From CAMWXW01 sp051650105 (lineage in GTDB: Bacteria; Desulfobacterota; Desulfovibrionia; Desulfovibrionales; Desulfovibrionaceae): a stretch of 54,272 nucleotides of DNA. The notes below the pieces were generated by a model, which worked only from the letters and a program-made list of their open reading frames with translations, did not search any database and was not told where the DNA came from. A program made the position numbers and the translations under genes. The stretch covers positions 1 through 54,272 of the forward strand of contig JBOFIJ010000015.1 in assembly GCA_051650105.1 (NCBI GenBank), given 5' to 3'. Of this stretch, positions 28,073-37,363 are shown one piece after another. The first letter of the stretch is position 1. Every line of letters begins with the position of its first letter.

Positions 28073-28177
28073 TATATACCAAAAAACAACCCAATTTATA
28101 TCAAATTGTGGTATTGTGTTCTCCTCTCTTCCTCTGTAAACTTCGTAGAATATTTCCTTTACGGAGGTTGTTTTACA

Positions 28178-28858
28178 ATGAATCGTATTTCTCCTACACC
28201 CATTAGAGCACCTTTTATTTCTACGGATCCGCCTACACCCGATTACGAGCCCACTTTTGAGATCAACCCATTGGCGTCGGAGAAAGCTCTTGAAAGAAGC
28301 AAGAAAAACAATGAGCGTATTGGTCTTAGTGTGCCGAAAATAGAAGCGCTACAAAAGCTAGCCTCTACCTTTATGGGGAGAGATCTACATAAACAATTTA
28401 CACATTTCATTTTTACTTTTGAAGAAGAAAAACGCAAGAAACGCTCTGTCTCAACAATAAAAAAACATTCTATCTTCTTATCTCTTTTTACAGAACAGGA
28501 GAATGCTCCTGAACTTGAAGAAAGAGAGGCCATACTACTGCATGGTGATCAAAAGTATATCCTTAAGGGGGTTCCCCCTCTTCTTGAGAATATGAAGGAA
28601 CCCATTTTTGTTAAAGCAAAAGACACTCCCGAATATCACGATACAGAAAACATCACTAATAATGACACCACCAATAATAAGCACATTCCCATTTTATTGT
28701 TTTATTTTTGTCTTCTCGTTATCTTCTTATCTTCTTTCCTTACAATATTATCTGGAATTTATAATGAAAGACCAGTCTTCATTATATCTGGATCATTTTT
28801 CTTTTTCACCGCGGCATTATGCTATTTTTATTATTCTGTTAAGAACAATAACTCATAA
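28178..28858 (+). CDS. Two-TM membrane protein of unknown function
   Basis: 226 residues. A Pro-rich N-terminus (1-30) and a charged, mostly helical cytoplasmic stretch (35-165) precede two membrane helices (about 170-191 and 200-220), with a short charged tail. GGAGG nine bases before ATG 28178 fixes the start; the frame extends to 28106 without one. Resembles no family I can name. Located between mucR and motA on the same strand. Confidence 0.65.
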   Translation: MNRISPTPIRAPFISTDPPTPDYEPTFEINPLASEKALERSKKNNERIGLSVPKIEALQKLASTFMGRDLHKQFTHFIFTFEEEKRKKRSVSTIKKHSIFLSLFTEQENAPELEEREAILLHGDQKYILKGVPPLLENMKEPIFVKAKDTPEYHDTENITNNDTTNNKHIPILLFYFCLLVIFLSSFLTILSGIYNERPVFIISGSFFFFTAALCYFYYSVKNNNS

Positions 28859-28968
28859 TATCCATACATCTTCTATATATCAGTATATTACTATAATTCC
28901 ATGGTATAGTATCTGCATATCCTCATGCAATAATTATCTATATTAGCATTTTTGCATGAGGTACTGTA

Positions 28969-29739
28969 ATGGATTTGGCTACCCTGATTGGAATTACCCT
29001 GTCTTTTGGACTCGTTTTCTTGGCTCTATTATCTGGAGGATCCCTATCGGCATTTGTTGATGCGCCGGCCCTCATGATAGTTCTTGGTGGCACTTTAGGG
29101 TGCTGTCTTACAACGTATCCTCTTGGCCATGTTCTTCGAACTGTTTCTTTCATCAAAAAAACATTTGCCTCTTCCATTGATTCCATTGACTCCACAATAG
29201 AAATATTTATGGAATATTCTAAAAAAGCAAGAAAAGAAGGCTTACTTTCTCTTGAACCATTTATACAAGAAAGCCAAGATCCTTTCGCAAAGAAAGGCTT
29301 ACAGTTAATGATTGACGGCATTGAACCTGATAGTATAAAAGAAATTCTTGAAACTGAAATAGAAGCCCTTGAAGCTCGCCATCAACTTGGCATTGACCTT
29401 ATGACTGCTTTTGCCACATATGCTCCAGCAATGGGAATGGTTGGTACCGTTATTGGGCTTGTGCAAATGCTGCAAAATATGAGTGACCCCAGCAATATTG
29501 GTCCTGCCATGGCTGTTGCTCTTCTTACAACATTTTATGGGGCACTCTTGGCAAACCTCATTTTTACTCCTTTTTCTGGAAAACTAAAAGGACGAGACAA
29601 AGAAGAATCCTTATTACGATATATTCAAAGCATAGCTATTATCAGTATTGCAAAAGGAGAAAACCCGAATATTATGTTAGAAAAATTAAGCTGTTTTCAG
29701 CCACCTAAATCAAGAAATTCTTCGGACACAAGTGAATAA
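28969..29739 (+). CDS. motA: Flagellar stator protein MotA
   Basis: Proton-channel half of the flagellar stator in the inner membrane. 256 residues with four membrane helices (about 4-22, 33-50, 145-165, 180-200), a large cytoplasmic loop, and the conserved PAMGMVGTVIGL motif with the channel-lining proline. Starts a tight seven-gene run to fliQ; motB1 starts two bases after its stop. The order motA-motB-motB-fliL-fliN-fliO-fliP-fliQ is typical of Desulfovibrio. Confidence 0.94.
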   Translation: MDLATLIGITLSFGLVFLALLSGGSLSAFVDAPALMIVLGGTLGCCLTTYPLGHVLRTVSFIKKTFASSIDSIDSTIEIFMEYSKKARKEGLLSLEPFIQESQDPFAKKGLQLMIDGIEPDSIKEILETEIEALEARHQLGIDLMTAFATYAPAMGMVGTVIGLVQMLQNMSDPSNIGPAMAVALLTTFYGALLANLIFTPFSGKLKGRDKEESLLRYIQSIAIISIAKGENPNIMLEKLSCFQPPKSRNSSDTSE

Positions 29740-29741
29740 AT

Positions 29742-30539
29742 ATGGCTCGCAAAAAAGAAGACCCTCAGGAACAAGGAGTACCAGCATGGCTCGTTACGTT
29801 TTCCGACCTCATGACTCTTTTACTCACATTTTTTGTGCTTCTACTTAGTATGGCAACTATTGATAATCAAAAAAAAATTGTTGCATTAGGATCATTACGA
29901 GCAACCTTTGGAAGCTTTGATGGAAGAGCCAAACCCGATCAGGCACTTAGTAATTCTACCCTTGAAAGTGGTGTTTTTACTCAAGATGATGCCCAAGATA
30001 TAAGCTCTCAGAATGCTGCTACCCTACAAAATACGGATACAGAAATTTCTTTTATTGAAGACAGAGATTTTTTTATTACATCACTTTCTAATGATATTCT
30101 TTTTAACAGAAATTCTACAATTCTCACAACACAGGGAAAAAGAATACTAGATAGAATACTCCCATTACTACTCACAATAGACTATCCCATTAATATATTA
30201 GGAAGTGCTGGAAGTGAATTTGATGAAACTGGATACTATTCTCAGAAAATACTCTCCCCCGCGTGGGCACTCTCTTTAGAACGGGCACTGAATGTTTATT
30301 TATATCTTGAACAACAGGGAATTCCTAAAGAAAAAATGCTTTTTGAAGGCATTGGAGAGTATCATCAACATGTGCAAAAAAGAGATTTTTTTAGCGACCG
30401 AGAAAAAGCACGCCGCACAGATATTATGATTAATAAAAAAGATATTTCTGTTATTCAGAAATTACGGGATTTTTTGGAAGAAAAAAAGAGCACATCAACT
30501 TCTCATAAAGGCTTTATATTTACATTATTTCCCAAATAA
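29742..30539 (+). CDS. motB: MotB-like stator protein, divergent OmpA domain
   Basis: 265 residues. N-terminal membrane helix with the proton-accepting Asp22 (FSDLMTLLLTFFVLL) as in MotB. The C-terminal OmpA/peptidoglycan-binding domain (about 115-230) is recognisable (ILFNRNSTILTTQGKRILD, ARRTDIMI) but the GHTD motif is replaced by ILGSAGSEFD. It therefore probably binds the wall differently or weakly. Translation is coupled to motA (stop and start two bases apart, no separate strong ribosome site). Partner of MotA, perhaps in a mixed stator with the next gene. Confidence 0.85.
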   Translation: MARKKEDPQEQGVPAWLVTFSDLMTLLLTFFVLLLSMATIDNQKKIVALGSLRATFGSFDGRAKPDQALSNSTLESGVFTQDDAQDISSQNAATLQNTDTEISFIEDRDFFITSLSNDILFNRNSTILTTQGKRILDRILPLLLTIDYPINILGSAGSEFDETGYYSQKILSPAWALSLERALNVYLYLEQQGIPKEKMLFEGIGEYHQHVQKRDFFSDREKARRTDIMINKKDISVIQKLRDFLEEKKSTSTSHKGFIFTLFPK

Positions 30540-30565
30540 CCTTGATAAAATTGTAAGGATAAACC

Positions 30566-31264
30566 ATGACCAGAAAAAAGAAAAAAGATGTGGGACCTCC
30601 AAAGGATGGATGGCTTGTCACTTTTTCAGATCTTATGACTCTACTTCTCACATTCTTTGTTCTTTTACTCAGTATGGCATCATTAACACTTCCTAAATTG
30701 TCTGAATTAACATTATTAAATGAGAATATTGGTACATTTGGCTCTAGTACCGCAAAAGTTGCTTCACGAATTGAAATGGTTAAAGAAGTTTTGAGAGATA
30801 CACCCGATTTACTTGAACAAAGGGAATTATTGCGAGATCTTTTTTTTCCTTATGAATATATCCCTGATGATTTAAAAAATGAATTTATCCAAAATGTGCA
30901 CGTCTTACAAACAAATGAAGGAATTGTTATTCTCCTCTCAGATACCATTCTTTTTAATTCTGGTAGTGCAGAGTTAACACCCCTATCCAAACTACTTCTC
31001 AGTAGTTTAACAGAAATATTCTTAGGTCTTTCCACACATATTGTTATTAGTGGCCACACAGATTCTTCCGGTCCCCCTTCCATAAATTACGCTCTTTCTG
31101 GCAAAAGAGCGCTTACTGTATTGGAATATTTTTTGCAGAATTCTGTACCAAAGTCTATGTTCTCTGTCAGTGCCTATGGAGAAGATAAACCTCTAGACAC
31201 GCCCTTTATTAAACACTCTCCAAATATGGCAAGAAGAATTGAGATAACATTGAAAGCAAAATAA
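30566..31264 (+). CDS. motB: MotB stator protein, canonical OmpA domain
   Basis: 232 residues. Same N-terminal helix with Asp22 (LVTFSDLMTLLLTFF); the OmpA-like domain (about 115-230) has ILFNSGSAELTPLSK, the peptidoglycan-binding SGHTDSSG and ARRIEIT, so this copy looks fully able to anchor to the wall. AAGGA precedes ATG 30566. It follows the divergent motB by 26 bases; both are presumably used with MotA. Confidence 0.92.
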   Translation: MTRKKKKDVGPPKDGWLVTFSDLMTLLLTFFVLLLSMASLTLPKLSELTLLNENIGTFGSSTAKVASRIEMVKEVLRDTPDLLEQRELLRDLFFPYEYIPDDLKNEFIQNVHVLQTNEGIVILLSDTILFNSGSAELTPLSKLLLSSLTEIFLGLSTHIVISGHTDSSGPPSINYALSGKRALTVLEYFLQNSVPKSMFSVSAYGEDKPLDTPFIKHSPNMARRIEITLKAK

Positions 31265-31281
31265 TTTTTATAGAGGAAAGT

Positions 31282-31767
31282 ATGGTAGAAGAATTAGAAA
31301 TGAAGAAAACGCCCGAAAAAAAGGGAAATAAAAAAATTCTTATCTTTATTTTAATAATCCTCATTGCTAGTGCAGCAACTGGTGCTTGGTTCTTCTTTAT
31401 GCAAGATAAAAATGTTGATCCCAAGATAGAATCAGTAGGCACAGCAGAGAAAGTAGATCCTGAACAATTTGTCACTGTTGAAGTACCTCCTTTTTTAGTT
31501 AATTTAGCAGATCCATTAGGAAGAAGATTTATTAAGCTAACATTAAAAGTTGAAGTGAAAAATCAGCAAGTAGCGAAAATACTTGAAAAAAATATGTTTC
31601 AAATTCGAGATAAAATTATATTACTTCTCTCAAGTAAAACATATGCTGACCTTGCCCCACTCGATAATAAAATATACCTCAAAAATGAGATTGTTGAGAG
31701 AATTAATCAAGTTATTACACCAGAAACCGTTCAACAAATCTTTTTCACTGATATGATTATACAATAA
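31282..31767 (+). CDS. fliL: Flagellar basal-body-associated protein FliL
   Basis: 161 residues: one membrane helix (about 19-40) after a basic N-terminus, then a periplasmic FliL domain with VEVPPFLVNLADPLGRRFIKL and the ending IRDKIILLLSSKT..LAPLDNK. FliL surrounds and stabilises the stator. GAGGAAA precedes the ATG. In the motA-fliQ operon. Confidence 0.93.
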   Translation: MVEELEMKKTPEKKGNKKILIFILIILIASAATGAWFFFMQDKNVDPKIESVGTAEKVDPEQFVTVEVPPFLVNLADPLGRRFIKLTLKVEVKNQQVAKILEKNMFQIRDKIILLLSSKTYADLAPLDNKIYLKNEIVERINQVITPETVQQIFFTDMIIQ

Positions 31768-31779
31768 GGAGCATTTGTT

Positions 31780-32244
31780 ATGGCTGATAAAATAGAAGAG
31801 AATTCACAACAGACAAAAGATATCTCTCAGGAAGATCACACTGCTTCTTTAGCAAAAGAAATGGCTGCATCTCAACAAAAAGAACTTTTAGCAGAAAAAG
31901 AAGAAGACCTTCTCTCTAAAGGAGTCTCAGAACCAAATTTTACCGATTTTGCAAAAGAAGATATTGTTGAAAATGATGCCTACAAAAGAGAACTTGATTT
32001 TATTCTTGATATCCCTCTTGATATATCTGTAGAACTTGGAAGAACAAAATTACTTATTAACGAGCTTTTACAACTTGGTCAAGGTTCTGTTATAGAGCTC
32101 AATAAATTAGCAGGAGAGTTGCTAGAAATTTATGTTAATGGTAAACTTATTGCCAGAGGTGAGGCCGTTGTTGTTAATGAAAAATTTGGTATACGCCTCA
32201 CAGATATAATAAGTCCTACAGAAAGAGTTAAACAATTATCATGA
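31780..32244 (+). CDS. fliN: Flagellar motor switch protein FliN
   Basis: 154 residues. The N-terminal 65 residues are acidic and Gln/Lys-rich; the C-terminal SpoA domain (about 72-150) has LDIPLDISVELGRTKL, LLQLGQGSVIELNKLAG and VNGKLIARGEAVVVNEKFGIRL, the switch C-ring signature. AAGGAG precedes ATG 31780. Its TGA overlaps the fliO ATG. Confidence 0.94.
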   Translation: MADKIEENSQQTKDISQEDHTASLAKEMAASQQKELLAEKEEDLLSKGVSEPNFTDFAKEDIVENDAYKRELDFILDIPLDISVELGRTKLLINELLQLGQGSVIELNKLAGELLEIYVNGKLIARGEAVVVNEKFGIRLTDIISPTERVKQLS

Positions 32245-32687
32245 ACAAAACAGATATCAGTATTGCTGATGCTCCTATAAAAGACCATTCCCTAGAAATA
32301 CAAGAAACGGTTCTCGCACCAACACCAATGTATTCCTTCTCTTGGTCTGGCTATTTTCAGGCCATTGGTATTATTATGTTTATCCTTCTCTTTTTTGGTG
32401 GTATCTTGGTACTACTTAAGAAAAAGGGTATTACACTTTTTACTAAAAAGTATATTTCATCTTCTGAAAAACAACTTTATGTTAAGCAACAACTTGCTCT
32501 TGATGCTAAAAAATCTCTTGTAGTGGTACAATTTTTGAATAAGCAGTTATTGCTTGGAGTGACAGAGACAACCATCTCTCTCCTTGTTCAAGAGAGTTTA
32601 GAGGGAAACAATACGCATGAACAGAACGTCAAAGATTTTAACGTTCTCATGGAAGATGCTAAGAATACTTCAGAAGAATCTTCATAA
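32241..32687 (+). CDS. fliO: Flagellar biosynthesis protein FliO
   Basis: 148 residues with one membrane helix (about 39-59) and a cytoplasmic FliO domain (VKQQLALDAKKSLVVVQFLN, LLLGVTETTISLL). Assists assembly of the FliP-FliQ-FliR export core. Overlaps fliN by four bases and is overlapped by the longer form of fliP. Confidence 0.85.
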   Translation: MNKTDISIADAPIKDHSLEIQETVLAPTPMYSFSWSGYFQAIGIIMFILLFFGGILVLLKKKGITLFTKKYISSSEKQLYVKQQLALDAKKSLVVVQFLNKQLLLGVTETTISLLVQESLEGNNTHEQNVKDFNVLMEDAKNTSEESS

Positions 32688-33471
32688 ATTCACACTGGCT
32701 GTTCAGCATATACCCATGTCTAGAACAGCTTTACACTTCTTGTATATACTTCCACTATGCCTTTGCATATTGTCTTACGATGCTATTGCCAATCAAGCAC
32801 TTTTAGAACTTTCTCTTGCTGGCAACGCAAATGAAAGAACTGCTGTTGCTCTTACATTAGAAATATTACTTGCTTTTACAGTTCTCTCTCTTGCACCAGC
32901 AATAGTACTCACGACAACAAGTTTTACTCGTCTGATTATTGTTTTTTATTTTTTACGACAAGCTATTGGCACAAATCAAATGCCTCCAAATCAAATACTC
33001 ATTAGTTTAGCCATTTTTATGACATGTGCAATTATGTATCCCACTGGACAGGCTATTTACAAAGATGCCTTCGACCCTTATTTTAAAGAACAAATCTCTC
33101 TCGTTCAAGCCTTAGATAGATCTCAAGGGCCTCTTCGTAAATTCATGTTTGTCCACACAAGAGAAAAAGATATCTCACTTTTTTATTCCATTACCAATCT
33201 TGCTAGACCAAATACACAAGAAGATGTTCCAACCCTTATTCTTATCCCAGCATTTCTTATAAGTGAATTAAAAACTGCTTTTACAATAGGATTTCTCATT
33301 TATATTCCTTTTGTTATGCTTGATATGGTGATATCTAGTGTTTTACTTGCTATGGGTATGATGATGCTCCCTCCTATGACAATATCCTTACCTTTTAAAC
33401 TTTTACTTTTTGTCATGGTAGATGGCTGGAATTTACTTATTGGTTCTTTAGTTAACACATTCATGAAATAA
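32617..33471 (+). CDS. fliP: Flagellar export gate protein FliP
   Basis: Core subunit of the flagellar type III export gate. 284 residues from ATG 32617, preceded by GAGGG, overlapping fliO by 71 bases. ATG 32716 would give the more usual 251 residues starting at a signal peptide (SRTALHFLYILPLCLCIL) but has no ribosome site. Family motifs: TSFTRLIIVFYFLRQAIG, NQMPPNQILISLA, LIPAFLISELKTAFTIGF and the C-terminal ISLPFKLLLFVMVDGW. The start is uncertain; identity is not. Confidence 0.92.
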   Translation: MNRTSKILTFSWKMLRILQKNLHKFTLAVQHIPMSRTALHFLYILPLCLCILSYDAIANQALLELSLAGNANERTAVALTLEILLAFTVLSLAPAIVLTTTSFTRLIIVFYFLRQAIGTNQMPPNQILISLAIFMTCAIMYPTGQAIYKDAFDPYFKEQISLVQALDRSQGPLRKFMFVHTREKDISLFYSITNLARPNTQEDVPTLILIPAFLISELKTAFTIGFLIYIPFVMLDMVISSVLLAMGMMMLPPMTISLPFKLLLFVMVDGWNLLIGSLVNTFMK

Positions 33472-33483
33472 AGGAATTCCACT

Positions 33484-33753
33484 ATGACACCCGATTTTAT
33501 TATAGGGCTGGCAAAAACAACTATCGAGCTCACTCTCTTTTTATCACTACCTGTCTTTCTTACTGCTATGATAGTTGGTATCACCATTAGTATTATTCAA
33601 GCTGCAACACAAATACAAGAGATGACTCTTGTTATGGTTCCAAAACTCATTGCTATTTTTGTGGTTCTTTTGTTTTCTATGCCTTGGATGATGGATAAGG
33701 TAATTACTTTCACACAAACACTTTTTATTTCCTTGCCAGAATATATTAAATAG
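33484..33753 (+). CDS. fliQ: Flagellar export gate protein FliQ
   Basis: 89 residues with two membrane helices. Motif FLTAMIVGITISIIQAATQ followed by EMTLVMVPKLIAIF is diagnostic. AAAGGA precedes the ATG. Last gene of the flagellar run here; fliR, flhB and flhA do not follow. Confidence 0.94.
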   Translation: MTPDFIIGLAKTTIELTLFLSLPVFLTAMIVGITISIIQAATQIQEMTLVMVPKLIAIFVVLLFSMPWMMDKVITFTQTLFISLPEYIK

Positions 33754-33865
33754 TATGTTCCCAAAGTATCGGCAACTCTCCACTTGATTATGTTTCATTA
33801 TTGTATTAGAATGAAGTGGTGTGTTAAGTTGTACCTTTAAGAATATCAAGACATAAAGAATACAG

Positions 33866-34624
33866 TTATTTTTTATTAGAGAGTACAAAAAGTGTTGTAA
33901 ATATAGCTGCACTTTGGGCTATATTTATAGAGTTATACCCGTGCTCCATAGGAATATGCAGTGCTATATCACATTGACGAAGAACTAAAGGTCGTATACC
34001 ATTTTCTTCATTGCCTAATACAAGCACAGCTGGAAGAGAAAGCTTTGTTGTGAGTGCATTTACCGCTTCTGCTGTATTTGAACACACAGTACCGTATATG
34101 GTATACCCTGCTTTCTTCACGTACTCTAAGCTATTTGACATATTTGTTACTATTGAGATGGGAAAGTTTTGCAATGTTCCCGCAGAACTTCGCATTGCCG
34201 CGCTATTCGGTGTAACGGACCCGTGCTTTGGAAGAACCACTCCACCCGCACCCATTGCATACAGTGTTCTTACCAAAGTTCCAAAATTGCCTACGTCTTG
34301 AACCATATCTAGCGCGACTATGAGAGGAAGTATACTGTTGAGCCCTGTGTTTACAAGATCTTCCAATGAGAATAGTTCCACTGCTGCTATTTTTGCAAGT
34401 ATACCCTGATGTTTTCCAGAATAAAGACGATTAAGTGTTTGTATATCACATACTTTATAGGGTATCCTGTTTTGTTTACATATAGTATATATAGAAGATA
34501 TTTCTTTTCCATGGCGGTGTTCCTGTACAAATACACTTAGTACTTTTGAAGAATTTTTCTGAAGAAATTCTAAAACAGGTTTTGGACCAACTAAGAAAGT
34601 ATCTTCCGTTTTCTTGGTATTCAT
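33866..34624 (-). CDS. SpoU-family 2'-O-ribose RNA methyltransferase (TrmH/RlmB-like)
   Basis: 252 residues. An N-terminal L30e-like substrate-binding domain (about 8-90, FLVGPKPVLEFLQK) is followed by a SPOUT domain with the three family motifs: motif 1 DVGNFGTLVRTLYAMGA, motif 2 LVLGNEENGIRP and motif 3 GYNSINIAQSAAI. Most like 23S rRNA G2251 methylase RlmB, but a tRNA target cannot be excluded. The start is ATG 34624 (AAGGAG 12-17 bases upstream); the open frame continues to 34681. Convergent with fliQ. Confidence 0.88.
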   Translation of the reverse strand: MNTKKTEDTFLVGPKPVLEFLQKNSSKVLSVFVQEHRHGKEISSIYTICKQNRIPYKVCDIQTLNRLYSGKHQGILAKIAAVELFSLEDLVNTGLNSILPLIVALDMVQDVGNFGTLVRTLYAMGAGGVVLPKHGSVTPNSAAMRSSAGTLQNFPISIVTNMSNSLEYVKKAGYTIYGTVCSNTAEAVNALTTKLSLPAVLVLGNEENGIRPLVLRQCDIALHIPMEHGYNSINIAQSAAIFTTLFVLSNKK

Positions 34625-34705
34625 AGTTATCGCTCGCTCCTTTATTCGGTGACATGGTAGCTTATATATAGAAAAAAGCAAGTCAATTCCACAGAGAGGT
34701 TTATA

Positions 34706-36322
34706 GTGAAAAGAACAATGTTATCACTTCTTTTGGCAGCATTTACAGTTGGGTGTGCCGTACAAAAGACTCCGTATTCTTTTTCAAATGCTGAAAATGG
34801 AATCACTCCCTCAAGTGATTCTTCTGTTAGTGTGTCTCAAAATACAGAAGATGATCTTTATGCTGAAGGGGAAGTTATTTCTCTTTCCGTTCCACCAGCT
34901 GACGATGGAATACCTCTCACTCAAAGCGAGCAGTTAGCCTTGCAAACTCGGGTTCTTATTGAGCCTACTGTTGACAATAACCTTCTTGATCTTGAAACGC
35001 AACTGGCTCCAGAAGATAAACTCGCTGTTGAGTTACAATTCAAATATTTTACACATAGAGGAAGAGTTCACTTTGAACGTTACTTGCAGCGTTTAGAACA
35101 TTATCTTCCCTACATAGAGGAAGTTTTCACTCGAAGAGGAATCCCTAAAGAAATCGCTTATCTTGCTCTCATTGAAAGCGGATTCAATCCGAATGCTATC
35201 TCTCGTGCTGGAGCTGCAGGAATGTGGCAGTTTATGCCGGCTACTGGGAGACAATATGGCTTAAGACAGTCTTGGTGGATAGACGAAAGAAGAGATCCAT
35301 ATAAAGCAACTGAAGCTGCTGCTGATTATCTATTAACTCTACACTCTTTCTTTGGAGATTGGTTTCTTGCTCTCGCATCATACAATGCTGGTGAAGGAAA
35401 AATAGGACGAGCTTTAAAAAAAACTGGAACAGAAGGTTTCTTTGATTTATTGCGGAAGAATCATACCCTTAATTATCGTGCTAGACTCCGCACAGAAACA
35501 CAACAATATGTGCCTAAATTCATTGCTGCTGTCAAAATATTAAGAAATCTTGAAGCTTTAGGGTTTAATCAGCCTAATTTTAATAATGCACTTAATCTAA
35601 AATCGGTTCAAGTAAAACAAAATACAGATTTACAGCAGTTAGCAAAAAATGTTGGACTTTCGTGGAAAGAATTTTCTCAATATAACCCAGCTTTTTTACG
35701 ACAAATAAGTCCCAATAATATAGTTGCTACTGCGTATGTCCCTCATGATAAACACGCTATTGCTCTTGCATATCTTAGTACAGCTCAGCCTTCACAGAAT
35801 AATGGGTGGAGAACATATGTAGTACGACGAGGTGACACCCTTTCTGGTATTGCTGCAGGACACAATATCCCCGTCTCTGTTATTGCTCAAGTTAACACTT
35901 TGCCAAAAGTGCTACAACCTGGACAAAAATTAATGATTCCAAACTCTGCAAGATCATATATCGCTTCTGCAAAAAGCACTTCTTCTAATACAAAACTAAA
36001 AAAGCAATCTTATAAAGTAAAAGAAGGTGACAGCCTCTATACAATTGCAAAGCGATTTAATACAACCATTTCTGCAATTGCACAAACTAACAAAATAAAT
36101 ACCAATGCTGTACTTAAAAAAGGATTAACTCTAACAATTCCAACAAATCGCTCTTATGTAGCAGTAACTACAGCACAAAGAACATATAGAGTACAAAAAG
36201 GGGATACCATTTGGGGAATTGCTAGAAAGTTTGATGTTTCCATCAACACTATTCTTAAATTAAATAACATGACTGCCCGTGCCACACTAAAACCTGGGGA
36301 AACTCTTAAAATAATACAATAG
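34706..36322 (+). CDS. mltD: MltD-like membrane-bound lytic transglycosylase with three LysM repeats
   Basis: 538 residues. Lipoprotein-like N-terminus with Cys17 (FTVGC, a slightly loose lipobox). The SLT domain (about 145-265) has catalytic Glu157 in ALIESGF, then AAGMWQFMPATGRQYG and LALASYNAGEGKI. Three LysM modules follow (about 372-415, 434-478, 493-537), each starting with a YxVxxGD motif. It cuts peptidoglycan in the periplasm. The start is GTG 34706 with GAGAGG six bases upstream; ATG 34718 is the alternative. Confidence 0.93.
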   Translation: MKRTMLSLLLAAFTVGCAVQKTPYSFSNAENGITPSSDSSVSVSQNTEDDLYAEGEVISLSVPPADDGIPLTQSEQLALQTRVLIEPTVDNNLLDLETQLAPEDKLAVELQFKYFTHRGRVHFERYLQRLEHYLPYIEEVFTRRGIPKEIAYLALIESGFNPNAISRAGAAGMWQFMPATGRQYGLRQSWWIDERRDPYKATEAAADYLLTLHSFFGDWFLALASYNAGEGKIGRALKKTGTEGFFDLLRKNHTLNYRARLRTETQQYVPKFIAAVKILRNLEALGFNQPNFNNALNLKSVQVKQNTDLQQLAKNVGLSWKEFSQYNPAFLRQISPNNIVATAYVPHDKHAIALAYLSTAQPSQNNGWRTYVVRRGDTLSGIAAGHNIPVSVIAQVNTLPKVLQPGQKLMIPNSARSYIASAKSTSSNTKLKKQSYKVKEGDSLYTIAKRFNTTISAIAQTNKINTNAVLKKGLTLTIPTNRSYVAVTTAQRTYRVQKGDTIWGIARKFDVSINTILKLNNMTARATLKPGETLKIIQ

Positions 36323-36376
36323 TACTTTCCACTATTTAGAAAAAATGTATATACTCCCACAGCAGGCCACGAATAC

Positions 36377-36418
36377 CCCTCTTATATCTTTAATCATAAC
36401 TATTATATAATAAGAGGG
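36377..36418. terminator. Inverted repeat between convergent mltD and tonB
   Basis: A perfect 9-bp stem CCCTCTTAT (36377-36385) / ATAAGAGGG (36410-36418) with a 24-base loop sits between two converging genes. No T-run follows on either strand, so it is at best an imperfect bidirectional terminator. Confidence 0.35.
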
Positions 36419-36550
36419 ATCGGCACATTTCACATAGATACCTGGTAACTTATACCTTCTTCTTTACAGCACACAACGACATACCCTTCCACCCCCCATC
36501 TATTCTTATTCCTTTTTATGAAAAGAACAGTTCTTTTTTACGTGTACTTT

Positions 36551-37327
36551 CTAATCTAAGTTATAACGGATAGGCACAATAATTGTGATATCTTTCTTCA
36601 AAGAAACCTCTTTTATTTGAACCGTTTGTAATTTTTTTATAATAGCAATTGCCGCACTATCTAAAAGATTGTGAGAAGAACTCTTATTAAGGCTATATGC
36701 AGTAATAAAACCATTTTTATTAAATGATACCGATATCTCCACAATACCTTTATATCCAGCCCTTCTAGCTGCATTTGGATACGATTTGTGTTCCTCTATA
36801 TACTTAAGTAATGTAGATAGCAATTGATCGAATTCCCTTTCATCTTCCACAACACTGCTCTCATTTACCCCCTTTTTTACCACTGTATCTTCAGAAATAT
36901 CGTTTATTTTTATCTCTTCGATACTCTTCTCTCCTATACGATTACTTTCTTTTTCCATATTATTTACTACATTTTCTTTCTTCACAGGAGGCGTTTTAGG
37001 TAACATTTTATTCTTGCTAAACTGGCTCTCTTTGTTAGTAAATGTTCGAACTTTTTTGGGCGATGCTGGGGGAACTGTTCTTGCCACCACAGAAGATTGT
37101 TCTTTCTTGTCAATGTTCTGAATCCTCATAGCTACTACCTTATTCACGATAATACCCTTTGGGCTTGCTCGTTCTTCTTCCTCGACGGCAGCAATTCTTC
37201 CAAATATCATCAACAATAATAACATTGCTAATACCAATGTAAGCAATATAGATCCAGTCTTACTCTCTGTGTGGCGCTGATAGTGTGTTTTATAGTGACT
37301 ATCATATTTATTTTTAATATCAGACAT
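36551..37327 (-). CDS. tonB: TonB-like energy transducer
   Basis: 258 residues: one N-terminal membrane helix (about 25-46), a long Lys/Glu-rich periplasmic spacer (less Pro-rich than E. coli TonB), and a C-terminal TonB domain (about 175-258: YPNAARRAGYKGIVEISVSF, DSAAIAIIKKLQTVQI). Couples proton motive force from ExbB-ExbD to outer membrane receptors. The start is ATG 37327 with GGAGAAGG upstream; the longer form to 37351 is less likely. Third gene of an exbB-exbD-tonB operon. No receptor gene is nearby. Confidence 0.88.
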   Translation of the reverse strand: MSDIKNKYDSHYKTHYQRHTESKTGSILLTLVLAMLLLLMIFGRIAAVEEEERASPKGIIVNKVVAMRIQNIDKKEQSSVVARTVPPASPKKVRTFTNKESQFSKNKMLPKTPPVKKENVVNNMEKESNRIGEKSIEEIKINDISEDTVVKKGVNESSVVEDEREFDQLLSTLLKYIEEHKSYPNAARRAGYKGIVEISVSFNKNGFITAYSLNKSSSHNLLDSAAIAIIKKLQTVQIKEVSLKKDITIIVPIRYNLD

Positions 37328-37363
37328 GCCTTCTCCAAGAGCAACATTCAAAAAGAGAGTATG

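Noticed and set aside
33779..33815. CCACTT/AAGTGG inverted repeat after fliQ
   Set aside because: Only 6 bp with a long loop and no T-run; too weak for a terminator.
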